DNA of 54,895 nucleotides from positions 1 through 54,895 of the forward strand of contig LSSL01000249.1 of the NCBI GenBank assembly GCA_001953115.1, given 5' to 3'. How positions within the stretch are numbered: the stretch's first letter is position 1; the number at the start of each line of letters is the position of its first letter. Origin of the DNA: Smittium mucronatum (taxonomy: Eukaryota > Kickxellomycota > Harpellomycetes > Harpellales > Legeriomycetaceae). Below are positions 15,970-30,031 of this stretch, in pieces. The notes beneath the pieces are model-generated. The model did not search any database. It worked only from the letters and a program-made list of their open reading frames with translations, and was not told the origin of the DNA. A program made the position numbers and the translations under genes.

Positions 15970-16957
15970 GGGGGGGGGAACGCTATATGTGTACAATTAA
16001 GATAAAATATTTAATTCAATTTTTAAAAAAAATATAAAAAAATAATAATAAATCATAATAAATCATAATTATAGTTTATATAGAGAGAAAATAGGACATT
16101 GTATTATTAATAAACTAAAATAAAGTAAAATTTTAATTTATTAATAGAGCTTAAAAAAAAAAAATTTATAAATTAGTTAAATTATGAGAATAATAACAAT
16201 TATTTTCTGCACCAAATGTACCAATATAGGGTTTTCATAATTGTTTTATATTTGATTTTACAATGATATATACGCACAATTTAAAAAAGTATCGAGTATT
16301 TTTTTTTAGAATAAAATATTTTTTGAAATATTTTAAAGTGCTGTTGCTTAATTTTATTTATAAATATGCAGTTTCCAATCCCTTTAACCAATTTCTAATG
16401 GGTACCGAGCCGCTAGTTTGGCGGAGGGATGTGGGGCGAATGAATTTTAGAATATTTTTTATCTTTAAAAACTTTTACAAGTATTTTTTTTATTATTTTT
16501 ATAATTTTTAAGTAAAATTTCCGAGATAAAAAAAGGATGAATGCGGTTGAAAAAAAATGGATAAAAATATTTTTTGCAATTACATATGATAATAAAGTTA
16601 ATAAAAGTAAAAATAAAAAATCATAAAACGATAAAACATTATTTTAACGAAATTTATATATATATGAAAACAGAAAGATTATTGAATTATAGCTTGTAAA
16701 ATAACTTCGTTTTTTTAGAGAATTTACTTTTTTATTTTATCTTTAAAAAATATAAGTTATTTTTATATATATTATATCGGGATATTCAGTAAGCAAGAAA
16801 AAGAACTTTCTCTCAGTCATCTGCAGCTTATTATTTTATTGTTTATTGGATATATTTATCGAAAAGTTACATCAACTTAGAATTTGGAACATTTTTATTG
16901 CATTATTACCAATATCAATAATTTTCTTTTTTAAATCCAAGAAATCAGGGGGGGGGG
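15970..16957. other. Segment bounded by two poly-G runs
   Basis: Runs of nine G (15970-15978) and ten G (16948-16957) stand out in sequence with under 20% G+C. Both are on the plus strand, and both are followed by AA and then a TGT-containing word ending in TACAA. The two edges may therefore be diverged copies of one repeat. The GC-rich motif at 16381-16450 lies between them. No gene is recognised between them. The function is unknown. A degenerate element about 1 kb long is one reading, and chance survival of poly-G is another. Confidence 0.35.
16381..16450 (+). repeat. GC-rich interspersed motif, copy 1
   Basis: This 70-bp patch is far richer in G+C than its surroundings. It matches a second patch at 35860-35924 in the same orientation: 27 of 34 bases agree over the best part (AACCAAT, then GGGTAC, GAG and CGCT). 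The centre can fold, with CCGC facing GCGG. Translated in one frame, both copies read NQ, three residues, then GTE. The shared frame could mean a common coding ancestor or simply shared DNA. Sequence similarity appears to fade into T-rich DNA on the right. It is probably a relic of a dispersed element that I cannot name. Confidence 0.55.
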
Positions 16958-17407
16958 AATGTATACAAGTAAAGTGTGGGCCTAACAAAATAATTTCCCA
17001 TATATAAAATTAGATCACTTTAATAAACTTGCTTATAATAAATTAAGGTGTCAATAAATCAATATTTATTTTATTAGAAAATAAAAAATTGCTATTTCTA
17101 TTTCTTAGATGTTTATATAAAGATATTTTACAATAGAAGAATTTCAATTATTAAGTATATAGAAATTAAATTAAAATCTAAAATAAATTGAAAAAAAGGT
17201 AAAAATTTCAATAATAAAACATTGAAATATTTGTAAATTACTCTTTTTTATGATAATTTTAATAATTGTTGAAATATAATGAAGATAAAATTAATTATGA
17301 TTTATTTAAGTTCTGACACCTTATATAACATTTTCTCATATATTATCTATTAATGAAAAACTCTAAATAATATTTTATAGTTTTATATTAAATAAATTGA
17401 TTCAAAA

Positions 17408-17500
17408 TTTTTATATATAAATTTATAAAATAATCATTTTTATATATAAATTTATAAAATAATCATTTTTATATATAAATTTATAAAATAATCATTTTTA
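17408..17500. repeat. 29-bp tandem repeat, 3.2 copies
   Basis: Three units of 29 bp start at 17408, 17437 and 17466, followed by six bases of a fourth. All three are identical, with core TTATAAAATAATCA. Perfect identity in a diverged AT-rich setting points to recent expansion by replication slippage or unequal exchange. No gene overlaps it. Confidence 0.9.
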
Positions 17501-18778
17501 AATAAAGCTTTATGATAATTATAATTATTAATGTAAAATTTGAAAATAATTTTGTGAAAAAAAGTTAAAAAATTTCTCTACAGTTAATTTAAATTTTAAG
17601 AGTGATAAAATAAACTAAAAAAAATGAAATTTAACTTATTTTAAATTTACTTTATTTTATTTAATGCATCAAAAATTGGAATCCTTAATTAAAAAGTATA
17701 CTCTAATTCATTTTATGGTTATTTTTATATGGATTATCTCAATTCTAGATAAAGCTAAGTAATTAATAATTAAGGGAATATAATTTAATCAGATTAATTC
17801 TTTTATATATAATAAGAATCTTTTACTAAATATAAAAACAAGAGAAAACAAAATTTTATTCAGATAAAGAAAAATATGAAATGAATAAGCTAATTATACA
17901 TTTTAAGTGTTTTCAATTTTTTTCTAAATTTATTAATAAAACATTGTAAAACAAAATCAATAATCTTTATCAAGAAGATCTAAGAAATGTGAAATCAAAA
18001 TTATAAAGTGTTTACTTTGCTTTCGCATAAAAGGGTGTTTAAACAGCTAGCCGGATTATTTGCATAAATTTTGCGGTAAGTGTTTTATATAGATACAATA
18101 AATCTTTTTTTGATAAATTCAGAATAATAAAATTGAGCCTTTTAATCCAGGAATTTATTAAAAATTTAAAATCATATTGAAGTTGCTTTGGATTAAGAGA
18201 ATCTTTTAACTGGTAATATACAGATTTTCTTGATAAAAATATTAGATATTATTTAAAAAAATCTTTCCTTTAGGTAACCACAGAAAACAGATTTTTCAAA
18301 TTCTCATTTATTTCGATAGTTAGCCTAATATTAGAAAGCTAAATATATCATATAGTATTTATTTATATTAAACATATAATTCTGTAATTAATATATTTAA
18401 AATACATTTTAATTGATTATTATAAATACTTGGAGTTAAGCTAATCATATTTTTTTTACAAATTCATTAAAATATTAAATAGAATTTTTTATAAATCTTG
18501 TAAAAGAATAACAAAATTTTAAAATTTTATTTAATTAAGAATTAATAAAAAAATACCGATTTTATTTACAGCCCATTATATTAATTTATTGAGATTATCT
18601 TTAAAGAAATAAGGAAAAATTAATCTGTTTCTAAACAATTTTGCCGATTTAATATCATTAATTCAATTGATTATTTTAGTAAAAATATTTCTATTTAAAC
18701 TTCAGAATTTTTTACACATGTGATGTTAAATTTGATAAAAAATTATATGAAAATTCAAAAAAAGATATATATATATAG

Positions 18779-18783
18779 TTTTA

Positions 18784-18815
<32 letters not shown>
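18779..18815. repeat. T-rich hexamer microsatellite
   Basis: The hexamer TTTTTA repeats about six times on the plus strand. Read as protein it gives alternating Ile and Phe, which explains the apparent membrane-like open frame around it. It is a simple sequence repeat. Confidence 0.8.
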
Positions 18816-21800
18816 ACAAATATAGTCTATCTAATCATAAATTTATTCGAATGGATAAGTATTAAATTTATATTTTTTGGTTTTATTCAACTTTTCAATT
18901 TTTTTTCAAACAACATAACATATATCAAAAATTTATTTTTAAAAAATTCTTTTATTATTTTTATAATAATTATAGTTATAAATCATAATAAATTAACAAA
19001 ATATATATTATTCATAAAATCCAATTCAATCGATTTTATTTGTGGTTTTTAAAATTAAAACTTAATTTTAATAATTAATAATCTAAGATACTATTTAGAT
19101 TTATTTCATACAATATAAAAAAATCCAAATAATTAAATTTTTTTAGAAACTAAAACTATTATTATCATATAAATTACAATTATATAATAATACGATGACT
19201 TGATAAAAAAATATTATAAAATTTTTTTAATAATATTTCGATAATAAATTATGATTTATTCCTAAGTCCGCCTATCAAATAAACTTTTTTTAACAACAAT
19301 AGTTTCTTTCAGAGTGTTCTATGAATGTTCAAAATAAAATATTTTCTACAAATAATGGTGTATTGAGACTGAATTTTTTGATTTTTGCATAATGATGCTT
19401 TTTTAAAATCTCCCTACGGGTTTTAAAACTTGATATATCACAATAAAATATTTTTCTTTTTGTTTAATACTTGAAATTTTCGATAATATTTATCTTTCGC
19501 AAAAAGCATAAAACATTTTCTTAAATAAATACTTATTATTATTAAATAATGAGTTTAAATGTTATAAAATTTTCAAAATTTTTTATTAAATGTCTAATTT
19601 ATTTGAAAAAAAATCAATTTACTTTTTTTGAAAACTTATTTCCAGTACAAATACTAAATATTTCTTCCAATGGATAAAACCTCTCATAAGGATAATTTGC
19701 ATCTAGAATTCTGAAAAAGATATAAATACAATAGCTTTTCCATTTCTGATTGGATAAGCTTTTCAACTTTTTTTCTATCTCGGAGATTATTCTATTTAAA
19801 CGCACTTTTCTTATTTATATTTTTATAACCATTAATTTTTCAGTTATTGAATCCTCCACCTCCATGTAAATTTGATCATTATTTAATAAATAATTAAAAA
19901 TTAAAAATCATTAATTTTTACTGATTCTATAAAAATTTACCAAATATTATAAAAAATAAACAATCATATAATAAATATATAATGAAATTGGTTACATTCA
20001 TTAGAATTTTTTTAAGGTGACTTCAATTATTCTTTGTTTATGGATATATTAGTGAGGTAAATTTTTTTTTCCAAATTCTGAAAAATAAATAGATATTTAT
20101 AATATAAATATTTAAAAATAATAAAATTTCTTATTTAATAGTTGACAAGTTTTCCAATTTTGATAATCTGGAAATTAACAAAAATAATTTATTGTTCTAC
20201 AAAAAATTCATCGATATAACAAAAATTATTCCATTCTAAAAAATTAAATAAAAAATTAATCCATTATATAAAAAATCGGGTATAAAAATAAAATTTTATC
20301 TAAGTGTGCTTTTTATTAAATATATATTTATTTTACTAATAATTACTTTTGTTCTGTTTTGATTGATTTTTTATAAGTAAATTCTTATATTTATTTTTAA
20401 AAAACTATCATAATAAATAAATTTATATCATTTATACTTTTGGAAAAGGATTTATTCTAATATCTAATAGCAAGTAAGTTTTATCATGGTGAGTTTTTAA
20501 ACAAGAAAAATTTGAATAATGGAGAAGGTGAAATTTTGATTTTTTTAAAAAATAGACATATTAATAAATAATAAGTGGTGAAATACGAATACGGGGACAT
20601 TCATATAATAAATTAAATTGAATCATAATGCAACTATCATAAGTAAACATTCTTGTGATTTCGATACACTTTTTACTTTAACTACCTTCAATTACTGAAT
20701 TGAAATACTAACTTGATTTTTTTTCGCATAAAGCATTCAATATAATTTAATTATTGATTAAGTAATATATAGTGACACTATATAAAAAAAAAATTATTAA
20801 AACTATTTTTTCTATTAGTAATCAATTAAACTTAGTTGCTTTATTAAAACACTTTATTTTACTTTTTTTGCATAGGTTGGCAGAAAAATGTTTAATTTCT
20901 ATTTAATACTAATATCTAAATAACATATCGAATAATAATTTACTGTTAATATGAACTGAAAGCTGGGAAATATTATATATTTTTGGAATAATTATTATTT
21001 TAGATATTTTATTACTAAAGATGATTTTTCAATAGAATCTCAAACTATATATATACATTTTCAAAAGAAAACAAAATACTAAGAAACGCTTTTATATGTT
21101 TATAAAATGTTTAAAATAGTTTGAAGAATATTCTAAGTGGAATAAAATATGATTAATAATTATAATATTATCAATTAAAATGGATTTTGTGCAGCAATAG
21201 TAATTTTTACAAAATGTGTTGAAATTACCTAATCACAAGATAAAAACAAAATTGAACTTTAGGGATATTGAGCAGAAATTTTAAATTTTATACAAAACGT
21301 GTATAAAGTTACTATTTGACATGATAAATAATGATAATTAGAAAAAAAAAAATTTTTATCTACTATATATACAATTATAAGTATTTTTCTCAGAATTTTA
21401 TATATATTTAGCATAAGTATGAAAATGTGAGTAAAAAAAATATTTTTGGTAAATTCTCATATTAGTGTACCACATATTTCAGATTTTATTTACTTATGTT
21501 TTTTTAATTTTTTTTATTTTCCAAAAATTTTATTTACTTGTCAAAAAAATTGAAATAATTTGATCCCAATCAATATTCTCCTTAAACTTATATATATAAA
21601 GATTTAATTTTCTGGTACTCAATTTTTTTCAAAGATTTTAATAATTATATCTATAGTTTAGTTTTCGTAATTTAATCATTCTAATTATTAATTAATTATA
21701 TTATTTTTTTTTCTTTCGGATAATACAAATTTTTAATATTTAAAATAAAAATTAAAAAATTTTATTGAATTTTTTCCAATTTGACAGTAAATTGTAGTAA

Positions 21801-24800
21801 TTTTTGAAAAAAAATTTTATTTATTGTTCTAATCCAGCATAATTCATCCAAAAAAAACATTTAAATATTTTTTGGACTATTTTATAACTTTTTCAGAAAC
21901 TACATCTTAAGAAACTGAATAAATGTATATAAATGTGATTTTTTATTCATAAATTGAAATTTATATAAAGCAATTGTTTTAAATTATTTTTTATGGAAGT
22001 CCCAAATTTTTTATTTACTGAAAATCTGTTTATTTTCATTTTTTGGATGCATTATTATATAAACATTATTTATTTTACATCATGTCTATGATATAATCTT
22101 AATCGGAAAAAAAATTATGATTCTTCAGAATTGTAAAAACATCCTGGACTCAAGCTAGTATAAAAACTAAAGCAGAGATTTTTAATATGAATAATTTTAC
22201 ATATAAAATTCTGATGGAAATTAAAAGATTTTCTCTCTAAAAAAATTAGAATTAGTATTTTAATCCCCGAAAAAAATTATTTCAACAGATTTCTCCTATA
22301 ATTCAAAAAATTAACCGCCAAAATTTATATACCAGGTGGTTTTTTCAAATAATCTCGGTAAAATACTACCAATTGTATTTTAGATATCGTTTTTATTATT
22401 TTAATGCATATTTTTCTTAATTTAATCAAAAAAAATATTTTTTTTTACTATTATGATTATTATTAATTTTAATTGAAACAGAATATCAAGAAATAAAATT
22501 ATATGATAAATATCTTATCGCTTCTTCCATTGTCCTTAAGATTTTTTTATATTTTAATAAAATTGTTTATTATTAAGTTTATATCAAAATTATATATATC
22601 CCAATGAATAGAATTTCCATATTTTTAAAACCAAATTTATATAAATAAATTTAGATTTTTTAATTATTTGATTGTACGCTTTTAAAATTATATACAGTTA
22701 TTTTTTACCACTATTTATACATCAGATGAAATAAAAAGTTAGATTTTTTACAGCATGAAATCTGAGATTTATCAATCAGAAAAATGATAAAAAAATATCA
22801 AAATATAATAGATATTTTCCAATAAAAAAGCAACATTATTCAGATCTTAGTAATAGTTTTACTGTTTTAAATTCCAAATTAAAAATTAAAATACACTTAG
22901 AATTTATGATTAAAATTAACTCAGCTAATAATAAAATTTGAATAGTTTTTCATTAAATTATTGCAAATAAATATAAAAAAATTCATTCAGTTAATTTTTT
23001 TTTTAATAAAATTATTATAAAAAGCCAATTCTATTATTTAGAAATGTTCCATTAAATCGGATTTTTTTTTTAATATTATATCAAAGTAATCCTGATATAG
23101 TTTAATTATATTAAAAAATTGGGTAAAAAACCGAACTTTAAAAAACTTCTACCTATTATATTAGTAAATAATATTTTTAAAAAGTTTATTTAACTCGATT
23201 AGCGTTTATGAATATTTATGTAAGCTTTTTAGAATGTATCCAGCACTTGATATTACCCATTTTTCACTATGTTATATTTTTTAATTTATCAAGACCCATT
23301 ATAACACAGTATACAGATAAATATAAAAAAATTAAAACATTTCTGTCATTTCTGATAAAAATCAAATGAAAATTACTAATTCAATATTAATATTTTTTTG
23401 ACTTTAATGTTAAATTCCTTCTTCATTTTGATTTTTATTATAAGTTTTTTTATGTTTTCCAATACCAGTGATAAGATTATAATTTTTACGTTGCTAAAAT
23501 TAATCTTTCATTAATACTTTTTTTAAAAAATAAATCTTAATTAGCTGAGAAATATACAGCATCTCTACTGAAGAAAATTAAAATTATGATCTGAATAATA
23601 ATTACCTCTATTCTCTATATTTTCTTACAAATATGCTTTTCTCAAGAATTATATTTTTTAAATTATTTTAGTAATTCACCATAATCTGGATATTAATAAT
23701 TTTTTACTTGGTTTGATTTAAGTAAGTAATTTCATCTTTTTTTCTGTTTAATACACAGTTCACAGTTTTTATGATTTCCATTTTATTTTAACATTGTTAG
23801 TATATTTTCTTTTTGACATAATAATTGAGCCGTTATTGAAATTTAAGTCTCTTGAAATAAGGAATTTAATTTTTTTATCATCATTTTACAATGAATGGGA
23901 TCCCCCGTGTCTTTTTTTAATTAAAAAGAAATCCCGTAGTGCTAAATTTGAATATTACTGATCTTTTTTACCCGATATTGATTTTTTATATTCAAAAAAT
24001 ACATTTCGAGCCCTATAATTGATGTATTTATTTATTAGCTTTGATAATATGTTCATTAATTCATAATTTTGCTTAATTTTATGAGGTTTTCCTCTCTATT
24101 AGTATTTTTTTAAAATATTAGTATCATAGAGAAAAAATTGTATAAAAAATCTTAAATAAATTAAAGAATTAAACACATCAATGGATATAGCAAAATGGGA
24201 GATTATTTTTTTGAATGAGTCAATTTGCTTTGGATTATTTTTAGAATTTATAAAATTAAATTCAAAAGCCACCTGACCATAGCAATAAACCAATAAAAAT
24301 ATTTTCTGGCTAAAAATTTAGACACTTTCAATTTTTTAAATGATTAAATAGAACAATATTAAAATTTCCCAAAATCACTGATATTTTCAAAAAAATCAGA
24401 AATCCATTAGCTAAACTGATAAATTTAACTTTCTCTAATTATAAAATTTTTACTTTAAGAAATAATCTGATAAAATTATATAATTTATTCTCCCGTCCCA
24501 TAATTTTTTTCTGAAATTTTTTATTTATTATTTTTTTTTGCACAGTTATTTATATAAACTTTAAAAAAAAATGAATTAAATTTAAATAAAACTGTATAAG
24601 CTTGTTCCTGTATTTTAAAAACTGTCTAAATATTTATGTAGGAAAAAACCCTATAGAATTTTTTTTTATCTAATTGTATAAATTTAAATTGCTATAAAAA
24701 CTAGATAAAATTCGCCATAAAAAATTGAAGGTAGTATATTTTCAACAAAAAGATGTCTAATTTTAGGATTTATTGATTATAAAGCTATATTTTTTGGCTA

Positions 24801-27800
24801 AATAGGCCTAAAAAATTGTATAAAAGTGTCATTAGTTTAAATTAAAATATTTTTAAATCCATTAATAATTAATTATATATCTATTATTTATGAAATTATA
24901 GTAAGAATATTTTACTCAATTACTGTAAAAATAACTATCAAACTCCTTTATATAAAATATTAAAAAATAAATAAACTTTAATATTCTTTATTTCGATTTA
25001 ATTCTCATTTTAATTTAATCCTTTCTCCTGTATTTGATTATTAAATAAAATTGATCTTTTAGCATTAATTTTGATCAAATTTATTTTGAAACGAAGTACT
25101 ATTGGTTTTGATTTTGGAAATATCGTTTTAAATCAAAAAATGAAAATATAGAAGTTTTGTGTTTCATCAAATAGATTTGCTCGAGTAAATATTAATTGAT
25201 GACATAATCTCTTGGATTAAATATTGAAACTTTTTACCTAAAAATTATTTAAGTTAATCTTTTTTTATTTTCTTAAACCAAAAATCTGTCTATTGCGTGA
25301 ATCATTATTTGTTTTACACAAACCTGATGATATTTAATTATATAAAAAGAATATTTTAAATTAATTTAATTTAATAATATTTAAAATATTTTCATGATTT
25401 ATTTAATAATAGTATCACCAAAAACGTTATATTATATTAAAATTCCTTGATAGCAGTAAAAAAAAATGTTATCAGGACACAAAATTTAAAAAATTGCAGA
25501 TTCTGAAGCTTTGCTTAACAGTGATGTAAAATATGTTTTTATTATTATCCCATATCATTTTTTTTATTAATATTGATTTGAATCTTAGGGCTTCTTATAA
25601 TTCAAACACTTGTACTTTCATTAAAGTTTGTACATTATTGTAATCATTTTTCTATCATAGTAAAAACTTCAATAGAGTATCAAAATAAAATCAATTAATA
25701 TTTTAAAAACTGTTCTATTTATAACTTATCACATAGGGATATGATATAATTTGATCATTGATATTTTTGGGCTAATATCTTTCTTTTTTTTCGTATAATC
25801 TTTACAATTACGTGAGCGAAACCAAACAATGAAGATATCTTAAAATTAATTAAGAGAGAATAATAAAGTTATCACAAGTTAGTATTAATAAGAAAATATC
25901 AAATATATAATTATAAAAAAAATTATGCACTTAAATTTAATGTAAACCCACTATAGTCATAAAAATAGCTTTGGTTTTAACACTTTATTTAACTTTCAAA
26001 TAAAATTTTTATTTATAAATAAAATATTATATTGATAATTTATTATAATATTTCATCTAAACCCACTAAAAGAAATTTAGAATATTTTAATTTAACAAAT
26101 TCAAAAATAAAAATAAATTATATAGTGAATAATGGTAAATTTTTTTGCTTAGATAGAAAAATAAAAAATATTTTATATGATTAAGATAATATTGTACAGT
26201 TTACGCGCAAATATTTATTTATTTCTATCATATTTTTTTTAATTATACAGAAAAATCCTTTTCTTAAAGCTTTATGATATAAAAAATTTATTATCAAATA
26301 AAGGATTTTAGTCCATCAAACTATTTTTATCCGAGCCAATCTATTTGGTAAAAAAGAAATTGATATTATTTTATGATAGAAAACCTGAATATCTGGATTA
26401 TAACGAATTCAACTTCGTCTCAAAAAATATTTGGGATCAAAATAGAAGCCAAAGGATTAAAATTTATTAAGGATAAAATTTATGGAAGGGTGGAATTTAT
26501 ATAAAACATACGCTAAACATTTTTAACTATTACTTCCCCTTTTTATATTTCTTTCGATTTCTAAGAAGAAAATCTTTTTGATTTTTGATTTTTGATTTTT
26601 TTTTTCATAGAATGGGGTACAACTTCATGTAATATAATGAATACTTCCTTGGAAAGTTAATAATTTGCCATAAAAATAATATATAAATATGTAATTTTAA
26701 TGAAAACAAATTAAAATTTATGAAATGAAATTTATATTATCAGTTTATCCAAAATATTATTGGACTAAAATAAAGGATATATATGACTTAAATATACATT
26801 TCCTCCCACTTACGCGAGAAATTAATTGTTAATGATCGAAATTACGTTGTTAATATCTTCAAAAAAAACATAAATTAATGATCAAAAAACATTAAAAAAA
26901 TTTTTAAATTTTATTGAATCACGGTTTTTAATGAAGTTTTTTAAAATAAATAGGTTTATTACACGAGAAAAATTATTAATACAAAAATTGGTTTCACTTG
27001 ATATCTATTAGGTGGTTTTAAAATATAATTTAAAATAATTCATTACCAGATTTTTTTTTAGATTCCCAGAATATTAATGATGATTTTTTATATCCTTTGG
27101 ATACTTAATTTAATTTTTTGTTTAAAAATGAAATAAAAAATATTTTTAGGAAATTATCAAGCGTCCATATCCTAAACTAAATCAAACTTTATTAAAATTC
27201 TGCGAAAGAATAAAAAAAAAAATTTTCTTTACTGAATAATCTTCCATATAGTGTTTAAGTTAATTATATACTCCAAAATTATGGTTTTTTTGGGTTTTAA
27301 TATATTTGTTATTTATTTTTGGTGTTTTTAATATTTACTGACCTTAAAGTTTTTAATTTATCATTTGAAAAGGCTATAATTGTATATATATTGAAATTTT
27401 TTGATTTTAATTTGAAAATTTACCATTCAAGAAAATAAAGGGTTTCATTTGTTTTTGGAAATAAATAAAAGGTTTTTAGCTGTACTTTTCTATTTCTTAT
27501 CTTGTTTTTGTTTTTAATATAATTTTTCATAAAATATAATTTATTATGCTTAAATTAATTTTATATGTTTGATCCGATATTTTATTTTTCTAGACGGTTT
27601 AAATTCAAACTTATTAATTTCCAAAATGAAATCTCTATATTGTAACTGTAAGACATAATTTAATATCTCCATTAAAAATAGAAATTTGGACATGCGCATA
27701 TTCGATGTTATCTATATTAAAAAATTGATAAAATAGAGTATTACATGAAGATACGAAGTTTTTTCACAAAAGATTAAAGCTATAAGATTTTTTTAATTAA

Positions 27801-30002
27801 AAATATTTTAAAAAAGCAAAATTGATGGTTTTCGGCTATCAAAAGTTAATTTCCTGATCTTCAGAAATATATATATATATTGGTCTTTCTAAAATTACAA
27901 AAATACAACTTTAAATTTTCAAATATAATTTATTGTGAATATTTTATAATTAATTTGAATAAAAAAAAATGTTAATAACTGTTTATAAACAAAAGCATAA
28001 TATTATTAACTGTGTGTTTTTATAATCTTAAATTATTAGCATAATTGATTAATAAAATCATATTATTGTTTAATTTATTATTTTTTCAATTTTTCAAGTA
28101 AAAAAACACAATTAAAAAATTCATCTTAATTCAAGGTTAGCATATCTATTTATGCTTTGTTTTAATTTAAAAATCCTTCTCTTAATATCAAGATTTTTTT
28201 TTTGTAATTACCTTAAAATTTTCGAATTTAAACCAGTATTTTCTAACCAATTCCATCCCTAAAAACTCTTGGACCTTAGATGCTAATAGGCTTTATCTCA
28301 CACAATTATTATTATTCATCCAAAATATTTTATATTTGAATCATAAAAAGGACAATTAAAATTTCATATTATTAAATATTAATATTAATAAATACAAAAA
28401 CAAAAATATTGTAAAAAAGTTTTATTATTATTATTTTTGTTTTTATAATTGATTAATTTTATCCTTAGAAAAAAAATCTCATCATGATTTTCTTTTTTCT
28501 TTTTTATGAATATTTTTTCATTTATTCTCTCAATTTTTTTAAAAAATCAAATTTTATACGTTTAAAATCTTGGAAAATAATTCAATTTTTTTATGAAATC
28601 GATTAATTTCTAAATTTTAACTTTTTAAAATTTTATGGAAAAGTTTTCTGAATACTTATTTAGAATTTTTGATATGATTTTTTTTTATTGAGTCATAATT
28701 ATTTTTAAATTTGTAAAATTATTAGTTTTTGATTTTATATGTAGTTTTTTATTATAAAAAAAAAATTTAAATAAACAAAGATTTTTTATCATAGAAATGA
28801 TAAAAAATATTATTTTCTTGTTTTATAACACATATAATAGCACCGATTATAGAAAAAACTTTTGATTAATCATTTTAAATTAGATAATTACATAATATTA
28901 AAAAATAAAATCTGATTGTGTTAGAAAATTTTAAAATTCAGCTCATTTATTTATTAGTAATACTAAATAGCTATTTTAATACTATAAATTATAAAACTAA
29001 ATTTTTATAAAACTAAATTTAAAAAAATTATATATTATTAAATTCCCGGTCTTAAATATTAGTTAAATCCATTATTTTTCATTTTATAAATAAAAAATTT
29101 CTTAATTAAATCAAATAAGACATAAAAAAATAAATTTAGTGATTATTCATTGCTAAAATTAATATCTGAATTAATTCAGATTAAAATATTCCTTCATGAT
29201 ATACTAATAAATTAAATAATATCATAAATTATCATAAATTATGACAGTTCGACTTTTTTAATAAATATTTATATTCTATATTCAAAATCTCCTCATATAA
29301 ATGAGCAGCTACCAATTATTGGATGATCAATTTAAAAATTAGGCGTGATCATTTTTTATTCAATGAATGAACATTTTCAACTCCCCCAGATATATTATTG
29401 AATGTACGCAACTATAAGAAAATTCCCATCCCAGAAAATCTTAGTGAATAGCTATTCGTTAATAATTGATCGATTTTATTTTTAAAAAATTAGATTGGAT
29501 AGATTTGATAATTTTCGATAATTTTTCAAAATTTAGATAATTACGAAGCTAACAAGAAAAATAATTAATTATAGCTTTTTAATATCCTTATTTAGACATT
29601 AAACGAGATTCTAAAATTACATCAGACAAAGTTTTTATATAAAACAGATATCTCTTAATAAAATTTGCGTTAAATCCACTCACCCATTTTTTTGCTAGCA
29701 CTGTATAGCTTTCGCTAAAAAAAATTCGTTTTGAATAGCTATTCAATTGAATTTACATGCCATAAAATGGGCTAATAATTCGATTTATGAATAAATTCGG
29801 TTGATTAAAAATTTTACTATATTTTTTGTCCTAAATTTATAAACTCCTAATGGGCAGAAATAAAACCATATGCGCTAATGAAAAAGTATTTTGACGGCCA
29901 TATGTTAAACCTTTGTTTTTTTATTTCGACAAATTTATTAAAAAAATATAAATTTACTCTAAAAAATATTTAAAAAGGGTTTAAAAATTATAAAAAACTA
30001 CA

Positions 30003-30031
30003 TATCATACCCCTAACAGCTCTAGCGGCTC
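30003..30031 (-). repeat. GC-rich interspersed motif, partial copy 3
   Basis: The plus strand here carries GCTCTAGCGGCTC. This equals the reverse complement of the core of copy 1 (CTAGCGGCTC) and matches the reverse complement of copy 2 at 12 of 13 positions. A CAT-plus-CCCC word stands in the expected place upstream. Only about 29 bp is recognisable, so this is a short and weakly supported member in inverted orientation. Confidence 0.35.

Noticed and set aside
16263..16511. 82-codon plus-strand frame
   Set aside because: Its only unusual part is the GC-rich dispersed motif. The rest is Phe, Ile, Lys and Tyr from T/A runs, so I annotate the repeat instead.
17408..17500. CRISPR array
   Set aside because: The units are contiguous with no spacers, and the setting is eukaryotic.
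18720..19052. 110-codon plus-strand open frame resembling a membrane protein
   Set aside because: It is made of T-rich simple sequence that translates to Ile and Phe, has no motif, and is only slightly longer than chance predicts at this composition.
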